Below are positions 11,005 through 24,652 of a stretch of 64,000 nucleotides of DNA, one piece after another. The stretch comes from Gaeumannomyces sp. JS-464 (Eukaryota > Ascomycota > Sordariomycetes > Magnaporthales > Magnaporthaceae): NCBI GenBank assembly GCA_002197995.1, contig NGZR01000002.1, positions 3,224,001 to 3,288,000 of the forward strand, in the 5' to 3' direction. The notes below the pieces were generated by a model. The model had not been told where the DNA came from, searched no databases, and was given only the letters and a program-made list of their open reading frames with translations. Position numbers and translations under genes: made by a program. Within the stretch, counting starts at the first letter, position 1. Each line of letters begins with the position of its first letter.

Positions 11005-14000
11005 CTAAGGCTGCTCCCACCCAGCCTTCGGCGGCGCAAATACTGAGTTGTAGGAGGAGTGCGGCGATGGCGGGACCCCCGGGCCATCGACATCTTGGGT
11101 CGCTGGCATTTGTGTGGGCGGGATTTGCGAGGCCGGCGGCGCGCTAGCAGCCCCCTCCCTCCTCAACGGGGCTATAGCCCGCACGGCCTCGGCCCGCAGC
11201 GCCTCAAAGACACGCGAGCGGTGCCGCTCGACTTCGACGTTGCGCAAGCGCCGTGTCGAGTCGCGAGCCGCGGCAAAGTGGAGTCGCTCGTCCTCCAGCA
11301 TTCTGGGCAGCCGCCGCTCCGCCCTCGAGCAGGCGTCGTCAAGACGTGTGGCATCTTCCTCCGAGACCAGGCAAGCCGCCGAAGCGGCCGAGGCAGAGCG
11401 GGTCGCATCGACCCGCCCCAAGCACACTGGAACAGCAACTTGGCTTGCTGGTTCTCGTCGCCCCAGATTACAACGATGTCGCCGTCCTGCAGCCGTACCC
11501 AGTTCCTAGACGGGCCCATAGGAACCTTGGGGTCGTGCGATTGTATTGGCTTCTCGTTGACCCTGATGCCGTTGGTTGCCTTTGTGGATATGTAGAAGTG
11601 ATACGATTCGGCGTCCCGGCTGTCCCAGGGCCGGAACTGGCGGCAGGGGTCATACCCTGGCTTCCAGAGGAGAAGCTTGAGCGCGAACTTGGGCACCTTG
11701 ACCTCGGTTCTCGGCGTGTAGACCTGCGTGTTGCTGTCGGCCCGACCAAAAGACGTGAAGGCTTCCCTCACCAGCACCGTGATGTTTTCGACAACCGAGC
11801 CGGGCGCCGACTGTAGGCTGGCTGCCAGCCTCCGGTCCGGGAGAGGAGTCGATACTGGTACTACAACCCCCGCAGTTCCGCGAGGCTGCGAGCTGACCTC
11901 TGACGGGAGACTGCTATCACCTTCGCTCGTCACGCGCCCGGCCGGCTGCCTCATGTAAATATTGGAAGCGCTCTCGTCGAGCTTGTCCGTTGCGCCAGCC
12001 GCAGGAGGAAAATGAGTCATGGCCAGGTCCCAGAGAGGCGAGCGCCCAGGGCTGAATTCCTCGCCACGGGCCGCCGCCGCCGCAAGAAATGCGTCGTGTT
12101 GCAGCTGGGTCATCTCGGGGTAATGCAGATGCCACGTCTTGCGGTCGTTGGCGGCCCAGAACGTTGTTTTGGACACAGGGTTGTCCATCTGCCTGCCTGA
12201 CTCCATGCGTGATATGGGAGGCACCGAGGCGACGAGGGCATAGTCGTCAAGGCCGTCATCGGTATCTAGTGTGTTGAAAATGTGGCTCTCAGACCTGAGT
12301 CTCTTGAATGAGGCCTTGCCAAGCGCCGACCTGCCGTCAAGCTCGTCGCTGGTGTCCAGTGATGGCGGCTTCCGTTTGCTCGAGTTGAAGTCTGTTTTCG
12401 ATCGGAGGAGTGATTTGCCCTTGAGATTCTCTAGTGGGGTCCTCAGGCCACCAGGGGCTTGTGATACCGGTAGATCGAGAGGTGCCATTTTGGCGAGGTT
12501 GGCCAGATGCGCCGCTTCGTTCATCCCTAAAAGGGCCTGGCTTCCTAGCGCAACTTGACGCGGATCCGCGGAATCATTGGAAGAGAAACTGTCGTCCAGC
12601 TCTCCAGATGCCCCAGGCGACGCTGGAACAGGGAGGTTGAGCCGATCCTCAGGAATCACGCCAGAGGAGCCAATGGCGGACACGTTGACTTCCCCAAAGA
12701 GCCGCGGGGGCTGCATGTGGCGACCGAACGTGTTGTTCCCGGTTTCCCTCTGAGACCAGGTTCCATCAGAGTCGCCGGCGAGCGCCATATACTCGTCCTC
12801 TTCGTCGATTATATCGTCCTGGCTGGGCGGTATCCACCCTTCGTTGGAGTCCTCGAGGCTCAGCTGAGAGGCCCTCTTGCCGAGCTCCTCCGAAGACTTG
12901 TCCCGCGCTGCTGGCGTTTCGTCTTCAGCGTGGAGCCAACTGTGGTCAAGAACCTCCTGTACAGTTGCTCTCTCCTCAGGCCATCGACAAAGCATACAAC
13001 TCAGACAGTCGATACCCGCCTCCGACACGTTTGCCGCCATAAGTGGGTCCAGGCCGAGGTCCTTGGTCATGATTGTGTGTAGAAGCTCGGCATAGCTTGT
13101 CCCGCTCTGGACCGGGAATGGAGGCTTTCCGGTCAAGGCATAGTGTAACACTCCTCCCAGAGACCAGAGGTCGACGGCATGATCGTACCGCTGGCCTCTG
13201 GGATTGGGTCGTGGGTGTCGCCGAGGCCGGCGCTGGCCAAACTCGTCGTAGTCGGCGAACTCCGAGTAGACCTCTGGGGCACAGTACAACAAGGTGCCAC
13301 AGAAGGTCCTCAGGAAGGTCTGCTCGTTGTCAATCATCTTGGACAGGCCGAAGTCGGTCAGCTTGACGTTGAGCGGGTCCCTGGCCTGGATGAGGATGTT
13401 GTCTGGCTTCACGTCGCGATGTGTGATATTGTTCTGGTGAAGATACCCCAGAGCGTCGGCCAGTTGCTTCGTAACCTCGATCGCCAGAGCCTCCGGTAGG
13501 GGTCCGTACTTCTGCACGTATCCGCCAAGATCTCCCAGTGGTATATACTCCATCACGATGATCAGGAGCCGATTGTCCCATTCGAAGTGGTCGATGTAGC
13601 GGACAATGTTGGGCTATGCACGTGGTTAGCTTCAGAGCAGATAGATATCTTCGTAAAACCGCGCAGGACGACTTACATGTGTGACACGTCTCATGATCTT
13701 CATCTCATTCTCCACTTTTTGGTCCAGCACGCCATTCTTGATAAACCTGCGCTTGTCTAGCTCCTTTGCAGCGTAAGGCTTCCCATCGTACTTGGACGTG
13801 ACCTTGTAAACGGTAGCAAAAGCACCTTTGCCGATCTGGCCGATACGATTGTACTGGTCGGACCCATTCCACTCCCGTGAAAGCCGCTCTTCAGCGACTG
13901 CGATTTGCGTGGTCTCGTTATTCGACGGGGCCTTGTGATGTTGGGGCTGATTCGGGGCTTGAAAGTGCCTAGGAAACAGGTTCGGCTAGGGAGGAGGAGC

Positions 14001-14891
14001 GGTACATCAGCTAGTGACCCAGCAAACAGGACTGCTCATAACATGATTCTGGGAGCTCGGCTTCACGTACAGGGCCGTTATTGCCTGGCACGATGGTCTG
14101 AGTGCGGTCGTCGTCAAGAGCCTGAATACGCTGCCGGTATTGGCACAGGTTCTGGCGAAACGCCTCCTCGTGTCTCCCTTCCCGTTTGGGGACCTGAACG
14201 AGGAACGCGATATCATTGGTGTGATCGTGGAGCAGGATCTTGATCTCGGAGCCGTTGCTCAGCGTGCGCTTTGTCTCGTGGCGGTCAGTCTTGGCCTTTG
14301 CCTTCTTGAGCAGGCATTCGTCGACGACTGTCCCGTTCGTCGAGGTGTCCTCGAGCATAAGCACGCCGTACTCGTTGATATATATGCGGAAGTGTATGTT
14401 GCTCAGGCGCTTCAGCGGGTCGTTCGCGAAGCATATGTCGCAGCGCGTCGCATGGCGGCCGAATGTGAAGCCTTGTGTGGGGTCCTTGGTGTCGACCGAG
14501 AGCCTCAGCACGATGGCATGCTGCGCAGAGACGGGGTTGCAAGGCTGAAACGGGCTGGGTTCGTCGTTGAGGAAATACTTGACGCTGGAACCGCCGTCGA
14601 CTGGCTGCGAGATCAAATGCCTCGAGTTGTCGCGCTCGAGAGCGGTAACGGCGCGGCGGGCGTTTTCGGAGGTGGGATAGAGGATACAGATGATATCGGC
14701 AATCTCGTCGTCCGAGAAGCCCGAGTTCTGTTGCCCCAGGCGCCTGGGATCAACGACATCCTGCGTGGCTGTTTGAAAAGGCAGGAAACAGGCAACAGCA
14801 GCCAAGTCTCCACAGTCAGCGGCGAGGACCCTCAACTGCCGGCGGGATTGAATGCGGCGAGTGTAAACTTGCCTTGGGACTCGTCATCCAT
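11005..14891 (-). CDS. FHA-kinase-FHA serine/threonine kinase, Rad53-like
   Basis: Four exons on the minus strand: 14837-14891, 14071-14768, 13677-13985 and 11005-13613, about 1223 aa. The N-terminal FHA domain (about 103-195) has GFTFGRH, LSNIHFRI and DTSTNGT, the phosphothreonine-binding residues. The kinase domain starts near residue 298 with GKGAFATVYKV, then AAKEL (ATP lysine), HRDVKPDN, DFG and APE (about 318-465). A second FHA-like segment lies near 985-1080 (YHFYISTKATNGIRV ... LQDGDIVVIWGD). FHA-kinase-FHA is the layout of yeast Rad53, so a DNA-damage checkpoint role is likely but inferred; a fungal paralogue of unknown role is possible. After residue about 1080 the frame slips (one base missing, about 11410-11440). 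The alternative frame gives a helical C-terminus ending FAPPKAGWEQP with stop at 11005-11007. Intron 1 uses a weak GTTGAG donor. Confidence 0.88.
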
Positions 14892-17800
14892 TGCCGGTCT
14901 ATCTAGATATACGAATGACGGCTCGATCGGCGACGCGACAGCTTGGGAATTGAGGGATGCAGGTCGGAGCGACGCTGTGCGCGACCACGCTCTCCGCCCA
15001 AGCTTCGACGAGTCGGGGCGGCGGTCGAGGGAGCTATCTACATACACCGCGCCCAGGCGAGACACAGGAGCGAGAAAAGAAGGCGGAGCAAACACGCCGA
15101 CGGTCAAGGCAACGGTGCTGGTCCGCCTCTAGGAAAAACAAAAGTCAAGCGCCGTCGGCGCGTGGCTTTGGCAACGGCCTTTTCCTCACAAGGTTTCGGA
15201 GGCCGTCTGCTGCTAAACTGCGGCTCTGGCAAGCCGTCCAATGAGGTGGATTGACGGGGCAACGGCAGGTTCACCCGGTATCGCACCAGGGCTGCTGGTT
15301 GGGCTGGACTGATGATGGAGGAGGGGTCGAAGGATGGGAAACTGGAGCCCATGCGATGTGTGTGCATGGGTGGATGCATGGATTTGAAGAGCAGAAACAA
15401 TTGGATGGCGGCGTTGCACGATGATCGCGGAGAGCGCCCGTGGAGCAGCGCTCTCGACAACTTTTTTGTAGTCCAACCAGCAGACCTCCCCGGTGGGCAT
15501 CTGGAATTACTGACGCGAGATCCGGAGATATGACAGGAACGGACAGGCAGTCGAGCAGATCACTGGACCGGGCCAGGTGCGTGTTTGGTGTTTGCTTGGA
15601 ATCGATCAGCAAATCCAGCAATCACGATGGCTACCGGGGCGCGGGGTTGTCGAATCAGCGGGCAAGAACACTGCTCCATTGACCAAATGCGCGACGCCCT
15701 CCACCGCCGACCGAGACCCGACGGGCAGCATTGTCCGAGAAGAACAGGAGGAGGAAAGGTGAGAAGAGGAAACCCAGGAAGAAGAAAAAGAAAAAAGCAA
15801 ACAGACTGAGCCAAACTAATGGGGAATCGCTCCCGAGTGGCCACAAAGCCCAAGGGTTCCCATGCCGCCCGGGCCTCAACATGGATCTGGTCGGTGTGCA
15901 CAGCTGCCTGCCACGAAGAGGTAGGGATGAGTGAGGCGGAGAGCGGCCATGTGGCAACACGGCTCGGTCAGCGCGTATTTTTAACCCAGATCATGAGGGC
16001 AGTACGTACCTAGGTAGATTTTTGAGGACGGCGGCATACAACCCGCCGGCGAAATCTTCTCGATTGTCTCGTCCGCTGCTTCCAAGACCTTCCGTGACGG
16101 GACCAGGTGATGCTATCCAGAGGTGTGTCAATTGTTCCGTCTCTTCGCACGTGGGTCGTGCGCTGAGTGGCGGCGCGGGGCGGTGCCGTGGCATGACCCC
16201 TGACTCTCAGCCGTCTCCCGAGAATTTGGGTCCGATGCATACTTAGAGACCCGAAGGACACCGACAAACGAAATGGCTGCATGCGTCTCCAGCGGTCAAA
16301 GAATGTGGCCCAAACAAAATCCCGGAGGGTGCGCCCCTGAGCCTTCGGGCATTGCAACCGAGGGGATGCAAGTAGCGATGCCCGCTGTTGTGTCACGTCC
16401 AAGATCTTGCTTCTAGTGCATCGTTGGAATTGACTGAGCTTCGTGGTGTGTTGCGTTGGACAGCTCTCGTCCCGGCGAGGTCGGAGCTGCCCGTGAAAGG
16501 TTGTGTCAATCAAAGTAGGGGGCTGAACTACGAACGTCTTTTTGCCAGATGCTCTCCCGCTGCCCGCTGGCCTTATTTCGAATGCCACGAAGTCGCGAAC
16601 AAGCCGGCTTCGGCCTCTTCCACGAGTTTACTCCAGGTTGTCCTCGAATTCGCATCCCATTAGGTCGGGGTCATATTAAGAGAAACCTGCGCAAGGAGAG
16701 CAAGTAGGACAGAACGGCAATACTTGTGACCGATCAAAAGCAGATGAGTATCGGGTCAATTTTCAACATGATGATGAGTAGGAGTCACCTTGTGATGCAA
16801 AAATGGTCGATGCTCTCAACCCCCACTTCACGTTGGTGGCTGGTCCGGACACTCCGACCCGAATCTCCATGCTATCAGGCGAAGAGAACCTAACCGCGAC
16901 AGGAATGGCGTGGTTGTTGGGGCTGCTAAATGATCGCCGTGGCTGCCACCCCTGTGCAGTCATCAACATCCAGAGACTCCAGTTGCCAAGACCTCGTAGT
17001 TGGGAAGCCGCGCGTCTCCCGGCAAAAGTCCACTATATCAAGTCATCAATGAAGACGTCGGCGGCCAGGATCAACGCTTGCATGCTCGTGTAACACAGTA
17101 CCTCAGGCTGGGCCGCGAGGCAGCGTTGTCTGAGTCCGGCCGTAGACATTGGGTCCCAAAAAGCCGCTCTTGGCTTTTGGTGTTTTTGTTAGGGGGAGGG
17201 GAAAAAAAAAAAAAAAAAAAAAAAAAAGAAACCATAGCCGCCGGCTTTGACCTGGCTCGCTGGTATGGTCGGCGGCTCGGCAAGCCGCCGAATACGGGAC
17301 CGAATGGAGCCAACGGCGGGACATGGGAGCAAACTAGGTCTTGATCCACGCGGCTACCGAAACCCATATTTTCAGCCTCCTGTTTTCCCTTCACCGTCCC
17401 GTCGCTTAGACCGGTGGCCCTCTGGTCCTAAAAAACACGCGATGGTGCAAAGTACCTCAGGCGGGAGGCGCTTCAGACGCAGTGGTTTCACAATCTGACA
17501 GCGCGATCGACCTTGCGCCCAATGACACGGGCATCTAAATCGAGAATCCTGGCTCCCCGACACAATATCGGGGGTGCGGGGACAGCCGCTGACAGCAACG
17601 AGGAGGCCGCAGCCAATCCATTGTGGGCTGGGCAGCCAGGAATGATGAATCAATTGGCTCAGCTGCAGGAAGCCTGTAAATCCCCTCCTGCACTCAATCT
17701 GCACACTAAGCAAGTTGCCAGCAACGTGCCCCTAATCTAGCCACCTAGCGTCGCTGTGCCACCCACACAGGAAGCAGCACCGCGGCACGTCGTGCGATTA

Positions 17801-20754
17801 CTGCTGATCTCTTTCGGACGGCATTCCGCCCTTCAGGTGCGGCTAGGATGCAACCGTAACGCATCGTACCCAGGTAACCTTGCGACTGCACAAGTACTGT
17901 GTAAGCTGAGTGGAGTGCGCTGTGAGGCAGGAAAATATTTCCAAGCCGGACCAACGGGCAATAGGAAGGGACAAAGCAGAAGAAAGGTGAAACATTAAAA
18001 ACACATAGGAACAAGAAATGGTCAGTCCTATTTTTTGCTAGTGAGGGGTCGGTCGGCAGTCGAAACCAGACTCTTGGTATGATGTCAGTTTCAAAAGCCA
18101 CACATCTGTTTAGCTTCGAGTCTAGGCCAGTCCAAGGCAGGCCAGCAAGCTGAGCTCACAATCCTATGACGACGCGACGGCTGAAGTCATCCATGCAGTA
18201 GTCGCCTTTGGGTCGCCCGTGTAGCGGTTTTTCGGCCTCGATTCATGGCTCGTTGCGCGATAAGCAGTTGGCAAGTTGGATGCAGCACCTATCGCCAAGC
18301 CAGCCACAACGCACGAGAAGAGAGAACAGACAAGAATGCACGTCGTCGATTTGGTCAGATGGCAGGGTCTGCCGACGGCACCTGCACCCTCCAACTGGAC
18401 ACTGGGGAAACCAGAAGCAAGGCCGGTCGGCCTCAATAGCTCGGGGCGGTGCCGACGGAATGCCTTTCATCATCATTGATTTCACAGAATCATGCCCAGG
18501 AGCCTAGTCCTCCTTTCCTCGCAGCCCAAGGGCCTGGCACGCGCATGGCTTGCTTGGCAGTCTTCGTTGCGGTCCTGGGCTCTCGCGCGGCGAGCTTGGG
18601 TGCTTGGCCAACTACAGAGACGACAAAACGACAAACAAAGAGACACACCGGCGGCACAGTCGGAGGCTCCAAAGCGCCGTCCCCACTCTGGCATTTGCCC
18701 ATCGACCCGTAAGCAAGGTAGCTCGCCGAGCCAGCAGGCGCCGCATCCCTAGCCAGCGTTTCTTTTGCCTCGTATCGGTAGGCCAATCCGTGGCACGGGG
18801 CGGCTACGCAGGCCGGACACGTCGGGTAGGGACAAGGGAGCACTGTCCACCGCCCGTCAATCCAGCCATCTGTTTCCACGCGTTCGCTCGATGGGGATGG
18901 GTTGGCTCATCGGACGGGATTCCATGGCAAAACCCACTGTTTGGCTCTCGACCGACAAATATCGAGTGCAAGTGACATAATCGCCCGCCCTTGTATCCAT
19001 CCATCCGTCCGTATGATCCCAGTCGCAGCCCGGTTGCAATGCCATCCCAGAAAAGTGCCCGAATCGAACACCATGGCTCTCCGCACTAAAAGTACAAAAC
19101 ACCGCCCGTCTGTCATGCCCCCCGCTGCGAGGAGTGGGTGCACGTTCCCGGCCTGGTTGTGTGTCCCCATCCCTGCCGTGCCTGCCCCTGCTGCCTGCCC
19201 GTTCGGTGGCTCGCCCGCGTTATACGAAGCACGACTGCCCGAAAAAGTGCAGTCGCGGCCACCCCCTGCAGCCGCCCAGCTTTCCCAACCAAGCCGCTTG
19301 TCGTGCAGACCACGGTGCCAGTGTCACCAGGGCGGAGCTCGGCTTGACGTCGTCTGCGGCTCCGAAAGGCAAAGAAACAAAGCCAGAAAAATTCACGTTA
19401 TATGCTGCCGGCCTCCCCCTCCTCTGCTGTGCCCGTCTTGCATTGATTCCCCATCTCTGTCCGTGGTTCCCTTTTTCGCGCTTTGGCAACTGCTGCTGGT
19501 CATGCGCCGAGGGTTACAATCCACCTAGCTGCTCGTCGTCCTATCCGAGCCTCCCGGGCTACCCTACCTAAGCGTGCCCGCCCGCCCAGGCTACGACTCG
19601 AACCGCACGAGCTGCCGCAGTATCTGCACAATGCACGAAACCTCTCTTGGGCGCTGCTGGGGTCGCTAACTACTACGTGTACCGCTATTCAACCTATAAT
19701 CCCTCACCCTGCACACCCACCATCGCTCGGGACGCAGCCTCAGCGCCCGCCGCCTCCGTGTCCTGGTTTGTCGTCGAGCGTGCGTTTTGCCGCATCCGAC
19801 CAAGCACGCCCAATCCGAGCCGGAAACAGGAAAAAGAAGGGGCACGAGGCGAGCTGAAAAGAGGGGGGACGCAAGCAAGAAAGGGCCAGGGACGGCCAGG
19901 GTCTCACGTGAGTGCCAGGCTAAACAAAACGGGCGCCAGGGCGAGGGCGAGCGCTTGAGAAGGGTAAAAAGGATTGACCTGGCTGGACTGCGGCACGGAA
20001 AGACCAGAGAGACAGGAGGCTTGCAGGTTGCAAACCGATTGCAATAAGGTCGGACGCAATGGCTCGAAACCGCGGTGGGTTCAAGAGCCCCTTTCAATAA
20101 TTTACTCCTCCCTCGCCCGAGAAAGCCTGCCTTGACGTCGCCTGGGGTCCTACGACCTGGTCTGGGCTTAGGCTGCTACGCCGGCATCGCTGCGCCGGCC
20201 AATCGTCATTCCCAGCGCCAGTGCTGCTGCGGTTTCCACCACTGCTTCGTCTTCAGCCCAGCTGGCCGCGTCGCCTGCTATTTCGCTACGCCTATTTGTT
20301 GTCCCCCTCCCCGCGGCTGCAGATCACCGCCGGCTTTCCCTTTTCCAAACTCCCTTGTCCGCCGCCCTAAATAGCCGAAGACCTGCTTCCCTGCCAGACC
20401 CCCTGCATCTGGCCTGCCACAAAACCCCGAGAGCCCGTACTGACAGCATCCGTTGGCAACCTAAAAAGTGCTCTCGTTCGTTTCCCAGTTTTCCGGGGCT
20501 CACCTGCGGGATTCTAGAACCCCGACGCCGAACTCTTCCCAAACAACGCTACCAAGCCCGAGTCTGGCATACCGCCCCTCCAGACCTCGCTGGGCCACAA
20601 CGCACGGCCCCCCCGACTCGGCTGTCTTGTCCCCCACGCCCGGCTCACCTGTCGCCCAGAGTTCGCCGGCTCTCCGCTGTCTATATCTGGATCTCCGACA
20701 GATGGTGCTGAGCCCAGGACAGGGAGACATAGAAGCAGTTCCAGGCCACAGTCT
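14892..20754. other. 5.9 kb gene-free gap between two divergent genes
   Basis: The FHA kinase gene points left and the CAF120-like gene points right, so this gap holds both promoters. I read it on both strands and found no ORF with conserved motifs, consistent codon use or plausible splicing. It contains a poly-A run (17202-17227), an ACCTAGGT motif at 16008-16015 and pyrimidine-rich stretches near 20,100-20,700. The last of these are probably the leader of the CAF120-like gene. Confidence 0.55.
17202..17227. repeat. Poly-A tract (26 nt)
   Basis: A 26-nt A homopolymer follows GGGGGAGGGG. It sits in non-coding DNA, with no target-site duplication or element remnant visible around it. Confidence 0.9.
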
Positions 20755-23700
20755 ATGGTGCAGACCTACCACCCGCCCATCATGGACGTCACTGAGGAGA
20801 CAATCCCCGAGCTCCAGCCTATCTTTACCTTTCTCAATAACCACTCCAACAAGCTTACCAGGAGGGCTACTTCTTGAAACTCGACGACCAAAATACCCGT
20901 AAGTGTCTCCCCTCGGAACCGTAGCATGTTGCTCCAGGTTGGTCCGCTATGGACTGGCTGGTCTCTAACCGTCTCCAGAGGGTCGACCGAATCCGGATCG
21001 AACATGGACCGAGTGCTTCGCTCAGCTTGTCGGGACGGTGCTCTCGCTATGGGACGCCGCTGAGCTTGACAACGCGGGGGATAATGGAGAGGTTCTTCCC
21101 AAGTTTATCAATCTGACCGATGCCTCCATCAAAATGGTAATGCGACCTAAAATCACAGCGGTTCCGAGTGCTGGGTCATCGTTTCTAACACAGTCTGCAG
21201 ATCGAGTCCCTGCCCACGAGGTCGAATGACGAGCAGCCCCTCCAGAATATCCTCAGCATATCAACAGCCGGCCGCAATCGATATCTCCTCCACTTCAACT
21301 CTCACCACTCGCTGATCCAGTGGACCGCCGGAATCCGCCTGGCCATGTTCGAGCACTCGACGCTCCAGGAGGCTTACACCGGTGCCCTCATTGCTGGCAA
21401 GGGCAAGACTCTCAACGGAATCGGCGTCATTATGGAGCGCGCGAGAGTCAAGACCGAGGACTGGGTGAGAGTCCGCTTCGGGGCCGGCGTGCCATGGCGG
21501 AGGTGCTGGTGCGTCATCTCACCACCCGACGAGAAGGAGTACCAAAAGCTGCAGAAGGACCTCAAGAAGCGCTCGCCGTACGACCGATCGCCCGTGCCTA
21601 TCTTGAAGGGAGACATCAAGTTTTACGACACGCGGAAGGACGGCAAGAAGCAGAAAAAGGCCAAGCCAATCGCCTCAATTTCTGATGCGTACGCCGCCTA
21701 CGCCATCTACCCCCAGGCTAAGTCTCTCATCGACGCTTCAACCCTGCTCAAGGTTGAGGGTAACATCACCATCCACTCTGACCCGCCCTCTTCCACGGAG
21801 GGCTTTGTATTTATCATGCCCGAGGTGCACCCAGCTGTCAGTGGCTTCGAAATGCTCCTGAGGTACTTGTTCCCGACATGGGACACCTTCGGGCTGTATG
21901 GTCGGCCTGGCAGGCTCGTGGCAAGCGTCCTCGACCAGAGGTCTCTCATGTTTGGCATGCCAAAGCACAAAAAGTATGGCTATCTGGAGATACTGGACGT
22001 CACAAGCCTGATCCTGTCCGAGGGAAGCTCCGGTGGTCGGAGAGGGAGTGGAGGCGGCGTCTGAGGGAACTGACGGCGGCAAGAATGACCGCCATGGACG
22101 AAGACCCGAAGGGACACAGCAGAAGCTCGAGCCGGAGAAGCGCCCGGCTCAGTATCGGTCCCGGCTCGACCGCTCGTGATGCGTCAAAGCCTCGTGTGGG
22201 CTTTGCCGACGACACAGTATCAACCAGGTCTGGTCGGTCAATGTCTGTCACGCGATCAGCGATGCGCAACGACTCGGCACCGCCGCCTTCGGAAAGGCCG
22301 CGAGCGTCACCGTCCCGGGCTGCTAACCATGCTCGCAACTCGTCCGAGCCCCGCATCGACGGCATGGCGATGCCGATCCGCGGTCATGGAGGCTACGACA
22401 GCCCTAGCTCGGGCTACTCACCGTCACCCGCGCGTGGCCCTCTGCAACAGCCCCGGGGGTTCCAAAACGAGCTTGCAACCACGCCGGAGCGTATCAGTTC
22501 AGAGGATGAACGCGCTAATCCCCCTCCGCGGGACTTTGGAAATATGGAGAGGATGCAAACCCCGGAGCCCGTCCAGCCGCCGCCCGCATTCGCCCACTCT
22601 CCTTCGTCACGACCGGCAGGAAAGCCATACCACTCTCCTGAGTTGAGGAGGGCCAATAGTCGTCTCTCGAGCACCACCCTCGCTCAGCTCGCCAAGGCTG
22701 GTGGAGTTCCGGCGGCTTACCGGGACGAACTCGGAAGAACGAGCAGCGACGAAAGCTCGGGGTCACGACCCTACCACGGGGACCCAAGAAGCCAAGGGGT
22801 TAGGGACGCACACGCCGAATCCATGGGGATCACTGCTAATTCGAATGGGTCCCAAGTTCTAAACTATCCGAACCACCAGGCCTCAACCGGACAACAAACC
22901 GGTGGCCTGCCGCCGCCCACGGGCGCGCCCGCTTCAGAGCGACACAAGTCGCCCCTGAACCAGTCCATGATGCCTCCGGAACAGGTCCAGGAACGAGGAG
23001 ACAACCAGCAATCCATGAGGCCGTTCCCTCCGCAAGGTCCCCCACCGGCAGGACCACTACCTCCGGGACCTCCCAGTACTTCTTCTCAGCCACACAGAAA
23101 GCCCCTCCCTCAGCAACATCAGGCAGGTGGCGCTTCGGGAATTCCAGGATACACTCTGGACCGTGACCCTTTGGGCCAGTTTGGGCCCCACAAAACCACG
23201 CCGCCTCAGAATACCCAGTCGAATCGGCAAAACGCGCACATCAGCCAGTCCAGCAGTATTTATGACGATGCGTCCTCAACTGCCAGCCCGGACTACGCTA
23301 GCACTAGATCGTCCGACACGCACGAATCCGTCGAACGCCCACGGGCCGGCGTCCTGAAGACAGTTGGTGCGGAGCAGCAGGTCCAAGTCAACAATGTCAA
23401 TCATGATTATAATATTCCCGAGATCAACTTTGGCCCGACCGTCAACTACGCTGCCACGGGCTCCCCTCGTAACAAGACGTCATCCCCGAACCACAACACG
23501 ACTCCGACCAGAGGGAACGGCCACAGCCGGAACGAGTCGGAAGATACGCTCAGGCGACGCAGCATGGCCTGGCAGCCGGGCGGCGTGACGGCGAGCCCGG
23601 GAGAGCGTTCCGGTGCCTTGACCCCTGAGCAGTTTGTTCAGCAGCGAGCCGCAGCAGCATCGACGCCGATCTATTCTCACGCGCGCACTCCGTCTGGAAA

Positions 23701-24652
23701 TACTCTTGCGGGAATACGGAACAACACACCTACCCCGCCCCTCATGAAGCGAAGGTCAAGCTTCGATATGCTAGCTGCCACCAAGATCGGCGGTCACTCG
23801 AGGTCGAGCTCGGCTGACCTCCTGGGGCAACGGCCGAATTCGCAGGGCGCCCTCAATGCTCTAGGCGGGGGTTCTGGTGACTACTCTTCTCATCTGTCGG
23901 CCCGAGAACAGGAACACGTGTCTCGGGTCACGGGCTCACCCCTGGTTGCCGTGGCCGGCGGCCGTGGACAGGCAATGCCCACCAGCGGTGGTCTTGTCGG
24001 TGCCATTGATGCAAGAGAGCGCGAGAAGCAGCAGATGAAGCAGGGTATCAGCTCGGCCCTCGCTCAGAACGTCATCAATCAACGCCAACAGCAGCAAGAG
24101 CGCGAGTACCGAATTCAACAGCAGCAGCACCACCAGCTTATGCAACAGCAACCACAAGTGCAGCAGAACATGTACGGTGGAATGGCCACTCCGATGGGGC
24201 CACCCGGAGCCGACCCCCCTTCCATGCACTTCGCTGGGGGGCCGGGCAATGGTGCGCCGTCCATGTATTCCGCGTACGGCGGGATGCGCGCTTCTGCAGG
24301 AGGAGGAGGAGGACCTGCCAGCTCGCCTGGAGGAGGTAGGGGTTATATGGGCCCAGGCGCTGGGCCAGGCTATGGCCCAACCCAGATGCAGAATCAAGGC
24401 CGTGGCAGCCCCATGAACCACCCCGGCGCGCAGGCTTATGCGCAAGGTGGAGGCTTTTCCCGCCCCTTTCAGATGCAAGGCCAGCAACAATCAGCACCAC
24501 GCCAGTACGGCCAGCCTGGGCCGCAACAGTTCTCGCCCGGTGGTGGCTTTATGCCTGGACCTCAGGGTCAGCAGTCTCCGAGCCGCCGTCCGGTGCCGCT
24601 AAACGCCATGATGGGTCGTGGGGCTCCCCAGTACCAAGGGCAGGCATTCTAG
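20755..24652 (+). CDS. CAF120: PH-domain protein, CAF120/SKG3-like (CCR4-NOT associated)
   Basis: Three exons: 20755-20898, 20979-21136 and 21201-24652, about 1251 aa. The ATG at 20755 precedes PPIMDVTEETIPELQPIFTF, the conserved N-terminus; ATG 20782 is an alternative. Splicing rejoins DDQNTQ-GRPNPDRTWTECF and DASIKM-IESLP. A long PH-type region follows (about 40-400): QWTAGIRLAMFEH, GVPWRRCWCVISPPDEKEYQ, GDIKFYDTRKD, FVFIMPEVHPAVSGFE. The remaining 800 residues are disordered, Ser/Pro- then Gln-rich. In yeast Caf120 associates with the CCR4-NOT deadenylase and Skg3 is its paralogue; the same role here is inferred. The frame breaks twice by one missing base: near 20854-20858 (NKL-YQEGYFLKL) and near 22021-22026 (ILSEG-KLRWSEREW). 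Both are flanked by conserved sequence and look like sequence errors. Confidence 0.85.
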
